DNA of 64,000 bases from Xenopus tropicalis (lineage: Eukaryota; Chordata; Amphibia; Anura; Pipidae): NCBI RefSeq assembly GCF_000004195.4, contig NC_030678.2:35631701-35695700 (forward strand), in the 5' to 3' direction. The position numbers and the translations under genes are program-made. Of this stretch, positions 46,967 to 57,060 are shown in pieces (positions within the stretch are counted from its first letter, which is position 1; the number at the start of each line of letters is the position of its first letter). The notes under the pieces are model-generated. The model was not told where the DNA came from and did not search any database. It saw only the letters and a program-made list of their open reading frames with translations.

Positions 46967-47436
46967 TTAAAGGGGGGATTCACCTTTAGGTTAGCTGTAT
47001 GTATGCTATAGAATGGCCTATGCTTAGCAACTTTTAAATGATTTTTTATTTTTTATAGTTTTTTTTAAATTATTTGTCTTCCTCTTCTGACTTTTTCTGG
47101 TTTCCAAATGGGGGTCACTGACCCTGGTTGCCAAAAAACTATTCCACTGTTAGACTACAATTTTATTGTTATTGGTTTTTTTGTTACTTGTCTGTCTGTT
47201 TAGGCCCTCCTCTATACATATTCCTGTCTTGCTTTCACGCCACTGTCTGGTTGCTAGATTAAGTTGGACCCTAGCAACCAGATAGCTGCTTAAATTCCAA
47301 ACTGGAGAGCTGCAAAAAAAAAAGGCTAAATAATTCAAACACCACAAATAATTAAAAAAAAATTTTGCAATTGCAAATTGTCTCAGAATTGTATTTTCTC
47401 CATCATGCTAAAAGTTAATTTAAAGGTAGGAGCCCC
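46967..47436. mobile_element. T2/Kolobok-like MITE, near full length
   Basis: It begins ttaaaggggggattcacc. It carries tgggggtcactgaccctgg, ctggttgctagattaag with caaccagatagctgc, and ends around taaaagttaatttaaaggt. The minus-strand frame 47150-47347 is part of it. Confidence 0.85.
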
Positions 47437-47639
47437 ACTACCCTGCCTATTGTGCTAGCAATTTTTGGATTGGCCATATGGATGTGGATGGATATCAGGA
47501 TCCATTTGTAATTGGCTTGCTGGATAACTGGTATTTTGCAGAGTAGCCAAGACATACTTAATGCAAGTATGAAGGTGGGGCTAGTGAGGACATATTTGTA
47601 GAAAACAGATTTATTTCAATCCAAATATATAAAGGCTTT

Positions 47640-48340
47640 TCTCTGGCCAGTTTTCTTTCCTAGGATCACTGCTATTTTATCTAAGCGCTGATTAATTCTG
47701 GCCCCTGTAACGCTTATTGCATACTATTTCCAAGTCTGCTCTGAATGTAGAAATTCCATATATGTCTATTGGGGACACTTTCTAGGGTGGGTGGACAAGT
47801 TGACTACCGGCTCGCTGCAGATTAATGGCTCCCGGGGCGGTAATACTATTAAAGGAACTATGCCCTGGTCCCCATGGAGCCAGTAACAATTTAACTTGAC
47901 ATCATTACTTCTAAATCCTTTGTCAAAACCCTCCCTCGAGGTGGTCTGAACAATGTCTTATGATAACACATATATAGCTGCCCATCTATGTAGATAATCT
48001 TCTACAAGATTTGCTGAACTGATACAACAAGCTGGAGGGTGATGAAGAACGGATATTGCCGGTATCTCCCACAAGGTCACATTCATACATGGTAGTCTCT
48101 TATTTTTAGAACCTGTCTCATTCGCCAAGATAATAATGTAGCACAATGCTGCCATAAGGCAAATACGTGGGCCTGATTCAAAGAAGCAACAGACAAAATG
48201 CTGTCTCCTGTCTCTCACTGAGGTTCCGTCTCTCATTCTGTGATACCAGCGGTCTCTTCTCTGTGCGGTAGGATTAGCTTGCTACAAAAGCAGTCCCCCG
48301 AAGCATTAATTGTCTCCCTTACAAAGGACACTTTTGTTCT
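47640..48340. promoter_or_regulatory. candidate conserved regulatory element cluster 5
   Basis: This repeat-free stretch lies between transposon-rich blocks. Words include ctaagcgctgattaattctg, ctgcagattaatggctcccg, cggtaatactattaaagg and cgaagcattaattgtctccc, all rich in homeodomain cores (ATTA). The minus-strand frame 47958-48236 has no known domain. Function is inferred. Confidence 0.35.
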
Positions 48341-48920
48341 GCAGACTGTCTGACTCAAATAGGGGCTACTTAGTTATACTTTGTAGAATGGACAGATAAA
48401 GTAAAGTGATTTAGGGAGTATTATAAAAATACCTCAAAGTCAAAGGGGCTTTTAATTATTCTCTTTAAACAGAAGTTTGCACCTAGGGGTGGTTATTACA
48501 AGGTATAACACACCCCAAATCTGGAAGACTGGGAACTGGAAGTATTGGGAACTATATATCCCAGCATCCTCTGGCCACTTTAATTTATATCTTTCATGAG
48601 ATTGTAAGAGCTGTGAGTTAGTTGACTTTTCAGAAGGATACAAGTTGCTACTACATAAAAGAGCATTTTGTAATTTACATGCAAATACATTTTGTACAGT
48701 TTTAGGTGGTATTTGCTTTTTGATCTTGAAAAAGCAATGCAGTGAGCAACGCAAAGTATCTCCTGGGATTTCAAAATATTTGGGAAACCAACTTCCCGAC
48801 AAAGGGAGGGAGTGACTGCTTAAAGCCTTGATAGTGATTGGTGGGTGATTTAAAAATGAGATGAGCTTCCCTTTGCAGTATATGTGTGTGTGTGGCCTCT
48901 GTTTCATATTCTGATGGATA
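48341..48920. other. non-coding; (GT)n
   Basis: A short GT run lies near 48882-48893. The minus-strand frame 48452-48988 (178 codons) is the longest non-repeat frame here, but it has no recognisable domain and runs into a MITE. Confidence 0.4.
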
Positions 48921-49235
48921 GTGATGAGTGAATTTGCTGTGAATTTCTGTATTTCGCCATTGGCGATTTTATCATGAAACTGGTGCAAAAATTTGCTGCA
49001 ACAAATATTCCTGTAGTGAGGAAAAAGGTCACAGTCCCTTGCAAATAAGTCATGGTCATGTCAAAAATGTTGCAGCTGCATCAAAAAAGTTGTGGTCTCG
49101 TCAGAAAAAGTCACGCCTGTCAAAAAGTCGTGAAGTAGCTACATTTTGCAAATTATTCGCCATTTTGCGAGTTCAACTAGCACTGTTGCCACAGTGTGAG
49201 AGGTGCAGCTATTTTGTGAAAAAAACTTTTTGCTA
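48921..49235. mobile_element. MITE, GTGATGAG ends, copy 2
   Basis: It starts gtgatgagtgaatttgctg, shared with 27594-27812. The body has many gtcg, gtcac and caaaaagtcg words, with tattcgccattttgcgag near 49155. The right end is worn, so the limit is approximate. Confidence 0.65.
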
Positions 49236-49240
49236 GGTTT

Positions 49241-49365
49241 TTATCCCCATATGTAATAAAAGCCACTAAGTTTGCCCAGTAGCAGTAACCCATAGCAACC
49301 AATAATACATTTGCTATTAAACAGGTTACTAGTAAATGCTTCCTTCTGATTGGTTGCTATAGTGT
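49241..49365. mobile_element. MITE, atgtaataaaagccact end, copy 2
   Basis: The left end is clear (ccccatatgtaataaaag). The body has cccatagcaaccaat and gattggttgctat. The right terminal repeat is lost. A worn AAAGGTGGCC-type fragment (aaagctggccatacattg) follows at 49445. Confidence 0.75.
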
Positions 49366-49699
49366 GTGAGCAGTGCATGGTCTTTAGATTAGTCTAGCTC
49401 TCTGTGGATCTTTTGTGTGGAAGCAATCAGTGGTTAGACTACTATAAAGCTGGCCATACATTGAACAAAAACGAAATCAAAAACCAATCATATGCCCACC
49501 TTATGTGGGCTTTATAGGGTTGATCTTAATATATCACTCTCTTGTCTTTAAATTACTATAGCTCTCTTTGGCATGTTCATGGTCCTTAGATCAGCGTTTT
49601 TCAACCACTGTTCCGCGGCACACTAGTGTGCCGCGAGATGTTGCCTGGTGTGCCATAGGCAGGGCCGCAATTTTTACTTTAAAAAAAAAATCCGGGCCC

Positions 49700-49770
49700 T
49701 GTCATTGGTTGCGCCCCGTGTGTACGGGTGACGTCAGTACGCACGGGGCGCAACGTTATAAAAGGGCCTG
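49700..49770 (+). promoter_or_regulatory. promoter-like module inside the hAT element
   Basis: In order, it has an inverted CCAAT box (attgg, about 49704), a perfect CRE palindrome tgacgtca (49729-49736) and a TATA box, tataaaa (49757-49763). The CRE lies in the loop region of the inverted pair gcgccccgtgtgtac / gtacgcacggggcgc. Spacing is right for a TATA promoter, with start expected near 49788. Activity is inferred. Confidence 0.45.
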
Positions 49771-49848
49771 TGTGCGGTCGCGTGTAGGCAGAAGTGCAGA
49801 GGCGGCGCGCGTGAGGGGAAGATGCTGCTGAAGCCGCCGAAGAGTAAA

Positions 49849-50391
49849 ATGCTGCTGGGCACCAATGTATTAGGGGGGGCCACGGGGCACACTGACTTAT
49901 GGGGGCACTGCTGCTGGGCACCAATGTACTAGGGGGGCTGGCTCTTGGCACCAATGTACTGGGGGGCACTGCTGCTGGGCACCAATGTACTAGGGGGGCA
50001 CTGCTCTTGGCACCAATGTACTAGGGGGCAACTGCTCTTGGCACCAATGTACTAGGGGGGCACTGCTCTTGGCACCAATGTACTAGGGGGGCACTGCTGC
50101 TGGGCACCAATGTTACTAGGGGGGCACTGCTCTTGGCACTAATGTACTAGGGGGGCACTGCTGCTGGGCACCAATGTACTAGGGGGGCACTGCTCTTGGC
50201 ACCAATGTACTAGGGGGGCACTGCTGCTGGGCACCAATGTACTAGGGGGCACTGCTCTTGGCACCAATGTACTAGGGGGGCACTGCTGCTGGGCACCAAT
50301 GTACTAGGGGGGCACTGCTCTTGGCACCAATGTACTAGGGGGGCACTGCTGCTGGGCACCAGTGTACTAGGGGGGCACTGCTGCTGGGCAC
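49849..50391 (+). repeat. minisatellite of 31/32-bp units, about 16 copies
   Basis: Two unit types alternate: ctgctgctgggcaccaatgt (32 bp in full) and ctgctcttggcaccaatgt (31 bp). Both go on with actaggggggca. Many neighbours alternate strictly, so the last expansions may have copied a 63-bp dimer. G runs of 5-6 give the + strand quadruplex potential. Confidence 0.95.
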
Positions 50392-50496
50392 AGAGTTAAA
50401 TTTTTTAACATTTTCTAATGGTGGTGTGCCTCGTGATTTTTTTCATGAAACAAGTGTGCCTTTGCCCAAAAAAGGTTGAAAAACACTGCCTTAGAT

Positions 50497-50989
50497 TACT
50501 ATAACTCTCTGAATCTTTTAGTGGGGGAGCTGTCCATGGTCCTTAGATTCCTGTAACTCTCTGGTTCTTTTAGTGGGGGAGCTGCCCGTGGTCCTTAGAT
50601 TCCTATAACTCTCTGGTTCTTTAGTGGGGGAGCTGCCCGTGGTCCTTAGATTCCTATAACTCTCTGGTTCTTTTAGTGGGGAGCTGTCCATGGTCCTTAT
50701 TCTGGTTCTTTTAGTGGGGGAGCTGCCCATGGTCCTTAGATTCCTATAACTCTCTGGTTCTTTTAGTGGGGGAGCTGTCCATGCTCCTTATTCTGGTTCT
50801 TTTAGTGGGGGAGCTGCCCGTGGTCCTTAGATTCCTATAACTCTCTGGTTCTTTTAGTGGGGGAGCTGCCCATGGTCCTTAGATTCCTATAACTCTCTGG
50901 TTCTTTTAGTGGGGGAGCTGCCCATGGTCCTTAGATTCCTATAACTCTCTGGTTCTTTTAGTGGGCAGAGCTGTTCACGGTCCTTTTAG
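50497..50989 (+). repeat. minisatellite, 52-bp unit, about 10 copies
   Basis: Units contain tggttcttttagtggggg, agctgcccatggtcc and ttagattcctataactctc. Two shortened units (38-39 bp) lack the agattcctataac part. Diverged single units lie left of the hAT insertion (about 49340-49591). The minus-strand frame 50518-50730 is a translation of the array. Confidence 0.95.
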
Positions 50990-51082
50990 TAAACTTATGG
51001 TGTGGAGATCCAAATTATGGGACAATTCTTTTTCTGGAAAGCCCCAGGTCCCATGAATTCTGGATAACATGTCCCATACCTG
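50990..51082 (-). mobile_element. CAGGTATGGGA-type MITE fragment
   Basis: It has the left-end part in reverse orientation: ggagatccaaattatggg, gccccaggtccca and ataacatgtcccatacctg. Confidence 0.8.
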
Positions 51083-51479
51083 TAATTACTCATATGTGCT
51101 GACCATTTGTGCTTCCTGTTTATTCTTATGGAGGTTATCAAAATGGGATATTTTCCTTAGTCCTAAACCCTATTGGATAGTGCTCTATATCACCCCTTTA
51201 ACTCTAGGCATACTTCAAGGGCCTATTAATGCCAGTCTCCTCACATCATGGTCAGTGCTTTGCATAATTGTACATAACTAGGCAGTATTACAGTAGTGCA
51301 CTGGGTACATCACACGTAGGACACCACGGTAGGTGCTGTGCAGAAGCCAATGTAATGCAGCCTTCGTAACTGAGCCCTCACATTTCCAAATAATAAACTA
51401 AAGCTGTGAAACCAGTCTCTGCAAAGGAGCACAAACAAGTGAGTTCCCAGGGTAGGCTTACATCTGATTTGTATTGTAT
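51083..51479. other. non-coding, nothing recognised
   Basis: Unique sequence. The short frame 51069-51281 has no known domain. Confidence 0.4.
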
Positions 51480-52060
51480 TTCCTTTTTTAGCATTGTTAA
51501 GTTGTCTAATGGCAAACCACTTTTCCCCCTTTAGTTTATCTAATGAGATCTGCTAATTGTGATAAGCTCCTGAGTATAAGCCAGCTTTAATTCATTTACA
51601 CACCCACAGAATCCCAGCCAGCATGAGCTAATGCAGATGAAATTGAGATAGATTGTGCCTGGAAAAATACACAAATAGGCAAGAAAATGTTTCTCAGCAC
51701 TTCCTAAGTGATTCAGAACAGCTGAATGAGGGTAGGAGGGCCTATCTAGTTAATAAGCAGGTAAGATATACAGACTACGGATGAGCGAGGACAGGTTTGC
51801 GTCCCATGGCGGATCCCCCTCTGAGTTTCTAACAAAGATGTCTGACTTGCCACATTGTCAGAGGTTAGTGTTTGTCAGTGAGAGCTCTCTGTGGGCAGCT
51901 CAGCAGTGTGCTCTGAATTTATCTGATCGCAGTGTAACATTTCATAGCCAACAATTCTATTACCATTGATTGTCTGTGAGAGAAGCATTAGACAAACATG
52001 AGGTCATCCGGAGCGCAGAGACAAAGTATAACTGGCACTTGAGTGGAAAAAACAAGTCTT
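51480..52060. promoter_or_regulatory. candidate conserved regulatory element cluster 6
   Basis: Repeat-free, with words such as ttagtttatctaatgagatc, tctgctaattgtgataagc, gctttaattcatttacac and catgagctaatgcagatgaa. These hold many homeodomain cores and an E-box (cagatg). Function is inferred. Confidence 0.35.
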
Positions 52061-53029
52061 ACATGAGCCTTGGGCCACGTTTACATGGGTGAGTTATTAG
52101 AGCAGATTTTGTTGGACCCAAGCAATAGCAAATTGAGTGGAAAAAATGACATTTTATACTTAATGCAATACTGTTTTTTTCTGTATGCCCAATTCACCTA
52201 GTTTGCGAGCTATTAAATTACTTTTTTGTTCATTTTACATTTTTCTTACTATAATCGGTTAAATCTAGTAGGTGGCAATGGATACAACTTAAATAAGCTG
52301 AGAAAAGAGAGTGATTGAATTGCTGCACTGCTCACTGGGTAAGGTGGTTATGTACAGCCTGTAGCATTCCTGCAGCTCTTAAACTCCCAGTGCCAGGGAA
52401 GCAGCAGGAAGCCTTGAGCCCTTTGGCTGCCCACACACCACAAGCTGTTGCACTTATATTCCTCATCTGGAAGATGTAAAGGTGCCTCTCATAACCCATT
52501 CATTCATTTTTATCCTATAGCAGAGCAGCTTACCCATTCATTCATTTTTATCCTATAGCAGAGAAGCTTATTCTATATGGGCATACTTATACCCTACAAA
52601 AGAATAACGTACGTCATTGTGCTGCTGTCACTGTTAATGATGGTCGATGTACATGGCCTAGGCCTCAGGGGTTCCACCTGCTCATCTCACAATGTTCTCT
52701 TTCCAGGCGACTGTGGAGCTTTCAATAAACTGAGAATTTAGTACATATTCTAGGTACTGAATATTCTAGTTACTGCTGAAACTGTATTTGTTTTTGATGG
52801 TTAAGTGGCTTTGCAGAACAGAGGGGCTTCATAATTCACATTTTTGGTGTGCCCCCCATCCCTTGTGTGTCCAAAGACAGATACAGGATGAGAGGAAAAT
52901 ACAGCTAAAACAGAAAACTTTCCATTATATTAATATGCACTTCCCCTTTAAATTCTGGTGTAGAGAAAAATAAAATGAATGTACCGAGCTGCCACCAAAA
53001 TAGGTAAAGTGATATTTATAAAGTCATGT
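52061..53029. other. non-coding; one short direct duplication
   Basis: A tandem duplication of about 40 bp lies at 52493-52568 (cccattcattcatttttatc, then ctatagcagag, twice). No exon or transposon is recognised. Confidence 0.5.
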
Positions 53030-53690
53030 CTGCTGTCTGCCCTTTATTAAATACTAATGCTAAATCTGTTCTTCTGTGAGCGAAAATGTTGAACATAACT
53101 TTACAGAATTTAATCTCTGAGAAATCACATCAAATGATTTCCAGGCAGTTGTCTGAATTTATTTTCTCCGCACACCTCTGTTCTTGCTGTGCCTGCTGGA
53201 CCTGCTTTAATCCTTTCAGTTTCTGGCGGTTTTGCTGAAGGTGCCCCTCTCCTCACAACATAACGGAAGATTGCATTAAAGGACAAGTGACCACTACTTT
53301 TCGTTCTGCTCTTTCCCATGTGATCTCGTGCCATCTCCATAACTTACTGCACTGGCAGAATAAAAATGAAATGCCCTTTGTTTTGCAGTTCTGTTTCAGA
53401 GACCAGCACCAGTTTTTATTTTGTTTGGGCTTTGACGGCTAATTATGAGCTTAACCTTGCAATCTGCTCTACATTCCTCTAACTGTGCCATAAAGGGATA
53501 CAATCTTTTTGGGAAATATTAGACATTTTATGCACCCCAATTAGCTCTGGGCAGTTTGTCCTTGCTATAAGCTGGTTTTATACATATTATACTTGTCTGG
53601 AATTGGTTTCTCTGCCTTGCAACATTTCCTTGCTTTAACTATTTCATTACATTTTCCTTTGCAAGCTCAGATTTACTAAATGGATCATTT
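53030..53690. promoter_or_regulatory. candidate conserved regulatory element cluster 7
   Basis: Repeat-free, with tttaatctctgagaaatcac, catcaaatgatttccaggca, tttgacggctaattatgagc and ccaattagctctgggcag. The minus-strand frame 53125-53340 has no known domain. Function is inferred. Confidence 0.35.
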
Positions 53691-53875
53691 ACATAGTGGA
53701 AGGCACACATGTTGGGGCACTTAAACGAGTTACCCCCTCATAGCACCTGTGTCTACCCGTACAATGCAAAGTGCACTCAGTGTTTTATTGTTCTTTAGTT
53801 GGAGGAGACGTCAAGGACAGGACTCCTTTTTTATGTAGGCTAAAGGCACCACCTTTTTGTGGGCCTATCTATTTT
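53691..53875. other. non-coding
   Basis: Short unique stretch before the hAT element. No feature is seen. Confidence 0.4.
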
Positions 53876-53883
53876 ACAAAAAT

Positions 53884-54129
53884 CAGGGCCGGAACTAGGG
53901 GTAGGCAGAAGAGACAGCTGCCTAGGGTGCAACGATTGGGGGGCGCCAGGCAGGAGCCTCTCCCACCTACCCGTAATCTGCGCTCCTTTGTCATTGCCCC
54001 TGGCGCTTGTCATTACGCGGTGAGGGCAATGATCCATTGCATCGCACCCCCAAAGTGCACCTTGCCAAAGCAAACGCAAGGGGGCAGACCAGGTTGCCTA
54101 GGGTGCACAGTTGGCTTGGCCCGTCTCTG
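53884..54129. mobile_element. hAT-like MITE with perfect 8-bp target duplication
   Basis: The left end is cagggccggaactaggggt and the right end ggcttggcccgtctctg. The flanks acaaaaat at 53876-53883 and 54130-54137 are identical. Sub-terminal gctgcctagggtgcaac and gttgcctagggtgcac are direct-repeat-like. The open frames 53771-54130 and 53840-54079 are translations of it. Confidence 0.9.
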
Positions 54130-54145
54130 ACAAAAATATAAAAAA

Positions 54146-54374
54146 AAAATTCATATTTCAAGCATCAAATAAACCGTATAGGACTGTTTTGTCAATGATA
54201 AGGATTCATGCAGCTTAGCTACCATAAAGTACAAGGTACTTTTTTTATTATTATTACAGAGAAATTTTTTAAAAATGAGAATTATTTGATTCAAATGGAG
54301 TCAATGAGAGATGGCCTTCCCATAATATAGAGCTTTCTGGATTATGGGTTTCTGGATAGCAGATCCCATACCTG
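54146..54374 (+). mobile_element. CAGGTATGGGA-type MITE, 5'-truncated
   Basis: It begins near aaataaaccgtataggactg and ends agatcccatacctg. The hAT at 53884 lies immediately to its left and may have replaced or displaced the missing end. Confidence 0.85.
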
Positions 54375-54556
54375 TATTTCAAATATTTTTCTGTCTATCC
54401 CTAATAATGTGATCCAAATACGACAGTAGAAGCTCTTTTTTCTTTCCTGCTGTCCTTTCCTATACGTGTTTTGAACATGGTGGATGGAGTGGACAATACA
54501 TGGATGAGCATCATGTAAAGTGGATGTTGATTGGTGGGGTGTTTTGTAGGATATGT

Positions 54557-54720
54557 ATGGGGGTTATGTAATAAATGGCACTAAGTTGCCAAGAAGCAGT
54601 AACACATAGCAACCAATCAGCAGGTTTACTGGTCACCTGTTGAAAAACAAAAATCTTATTGGTTTTTATGGGTTACTGCTCTTAGGCAAACGTAGTGCCT
54701 TTTATTACATGTGGGGGTTA
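54557..54720. mobile_element. MITE, atgtaataaatggcact ends, copy 3 (best preserved)
   Basis: The left end tgggggttatgtaataaatg is inverse to the right end cttttattacatgtggggg. The inner pairs gcagtaacacatagcaacc / ggtttttatgggttactgc are also inverse. The whole element folds into one long hairpin. Confidence 0.9.
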
Positions 54721-55079
54721 TTCTCAACTGTATTTTATACATATAGGCATGTATGTATGTACCCTTTAAATCTAAGGGGTACATTTCACCCCAACTTGGC
54801 TTGGGTTTGAATTATGGGTATTAGGGTTCTTTTGATGGAGTCCTACACATAGAAAGAAATATGAGAATAGAAGAATATGAAGAAATATGAAGCAAGGAAT
54901 CCACCACTGTTACATTTGGATGGTTATTGAGTGCTGTGATGTATTTATCTTTTATGTGAGCCCTAAATTACACTTATTGGTGATCACTAAACCCTAAACT
55001 ATAACCCCTGTTCATTTTTGACACAAAATACCCATTGGCAAGGTATAAACTGACAATTGATTTCTCCTTGGGCTGGTTC
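54721..55079. other. non-coding
   Basis: Unique AT-rich stretch with a small direct repeat at about 54860-54895 (agaaatatga). No other feature. Confidence 0.4.
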
Positions 55080-55560
55080 CTACTAATTATTTTAAATAAG
55101 AAATCCAACCGCATCCTTCATGATTCCAGGTCCGATTTCCAGAGAAAATAACCGGTAGGCACAGATGCTGATGATAATATGATACTTGCAAGAGACAGAC
55201 AGTTATGTGAGAGAAGAGGAGGAAGCCATTCCTATTATTCATACACAACTGCCGGCTGTTAGATCTAATGAACTCTACAGCCCCATAATTTTATAATTGA
55301 TGTGTGACAGTTGTTCGGCCCTGTGGGATATGTTGGCACTTTAAAAATTATTAATAGCAATTATATTCAGGGACGTTAATCCGATCGTATTATTGTTCTA
55401 GGATTGTAGCGATCGGTCATTTTGTACTGAATATTTAGCACAAATTAATTTTACGGAATTGGCTGTATATGTATATTTAATCACCGCGGCCTGAGATATA
55501 CGGCAGGCGAGATTGGATAAAATATAAAATAATTGGTTTAAAAGTATTGGCAGGTACAAG
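55080..55560. promoter_or_regulatory. candidate conserved regulatory element cluster 8
   Basis: Repeat-free and rich in homeodomain cores: aaattattaatagcaattat, cacaaattaattttacgg and tttaatcaccgcggcctgag. It also has scattered CpGs (gttaatccgatcgtat, tagcgatcggtc). Function is inferred. Confidence 0.4.
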
Positions 55561-56192
55561 TGCAGGGGATACTAAGCTGCCATACAGGAGAGAGTTAGCC
55601 ATCTGTGAAGGAAGATCTAATATACAACTGTTGCCTCCTAACAGTGTAACATGTGGATATACCCCAGTATATAAAAAACTGAATTAGTGCAAAAGGGTGG
55701 TGAATTAATTCCTATAGTACCATAGCACTATTGCCTGCGGGCTACTGAAAGCAAAGGACCACAGAAGTCTATGGAGCAATAGGAAATAGCCTAAGGTGGC
55801 ATAATGTCTGGTAGGCAGATCATATGCTTGTATGACTCCCAAGCTTTACAATTGTAATAAAACAGGGTGCTTAAGGACACATTGTGACACAATCTGTTCT
55901 TTCCTGTTTGGCCAAATGTATTTAGCCTATTTATACTACACTTGTTTCCATAGTGTGAACTTGCCCTTTTCTTTAAGATGTAGTTCATGTAGAATCCTTA
56001 TACTGAGGCCCTGTTCCCAATAGATTTCCAACTTAGCTCATAATAGAATGAGTTGCTGCAAGGGTCTTTGGGTAAGCGCTTCCTTCAGTGAGAAAAAGCT
56101 GGTGGCAGCAGCGCATACAGTAAGCCATGTTTATACTAGGGATTTAGCATATAATGGTGTTCTTTTAGTTCTTGCAGTCAGTTTGGGTAACT
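55561..56192. other. non-coding, nothing recognised
   Basis: Unique sequence. Short frames near 55791-56023 have no known domain. Confidence 0.4.
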
Positions 56193-57060
56193 AGAACATG
56201 ACCCACGCATCCACCTACACTTGCTCACACCTTACTCACCAATAAAAACTGCGTGACGATATCATTGTTGGAAATGATAATGGCCACAGCTTTATTTATA
56301 AATACAAACAGTGCAAATAGATTAAATACAAACTTGTAACATATTTAGTCATAACAATACATCAATAATAAGTGCAAAACATTAACGAACCGGAAACACT
56401 GACCCCGAGACCCTTGCCAGTCTGCCCTTCCACAACCACCCTGAGCCATGCTATCCTCCAGCCGCCAAATCCCTAGCTCAGAGGATAACCGCCGCCACTC
56501 CGGGACCTATCCGGTCCCCTCTCTCAATTAGCCATGTTCAGTACCCACCCAGCGCTTTATAGCGCACCTTTCTTATTCCATCCACCAATGGTCACCCACC
56601 TTAGGGGTTAGACCATCCACTCTACCTGATCTGGCATACCAGAACAAGCTTCCCTCCCCGGCAGACTGACAAGGACCCGCCAAAGCTGTGACAACTACCA
56701 TGACGCCGTTCGTCCGCGTCAGTATCCTGTTTCTCCCCCCCTTTCTAGCTAAAAACTGTGTACCCCTAACCCTCCAGGCCACATGAGTGACAACTAGAAA
56801 CATTAAGTAACCCAATAGAACCAACCCCCAGCTAAGGGAGGGTGGGTGGGGACCTTTCCTCTGCTGCTATCTTCCAAGATGGTGGATAGCCAGCCCTAAC
56901 TGCTCTCCTATATACCCTCTCCTCCCCCTTTCTTTCCCCCCCCCTTTTGCCTTGAACTGACCTATCCCCGCTAGTGATGCAGGGCTGGGTCATGCAGCCC
57001 CTCCTCCGACTTTGCTGCTCCAGGGCTAACACTCCTTTGATCTGCAAATGAAGGAGCTGG
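56193..57060. repeat. C-rich unclassified repeat with TATA-like box, copy 1
   Basis: The composition is C-rich on the + strand, unlike the surroundings. Near the right part the order is aagggagggtgggtgggg, cctatataccctctcc, cttttgccttgaactgacc, ctatccccgctagt and gtcatgcagcccc. The same order occurs at 61510-61680. Near the left part, gctttatttataaa is a polyadenylation-like AATAAA on the minus strand. This could be the terminal part of an LTR, DIRS-like or other large element. The minus-strand frames 56573-56824 and 56832-57095 have no known domain. Confidence 0.4.

Larger units (their letters stand above)
49592..50488 (+). mobile_element. hAT-like element, 897 bp, perfect 8-bp target duplication
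   Basis: The ends are cagcgtttttcaacc and ggttgaaaaacactg. The target duplication ccttagat is identical at 49584-49591 and 50489-50496. Sub-terminal gcggcacactagtgtgccgc is itself a palindrome. There is no transposase: the inside holds a CpG-rich promoter-like module (49700-49770) and a 31/32-bp minisatellite (49849-50391). The target duplication is part of the unit of the neighbouring 52-bp minisatellite, so the element landed in that repeat. Confidence 0.95.

Noticed and set aside
48452..48988. 178-codon minus-strand open frame
   Set aside because: No recognisable domain; it starts within the MITE at 48921 and has no promoter or splice evidence. Chance is the simplest explanation in AT-rich DNA.
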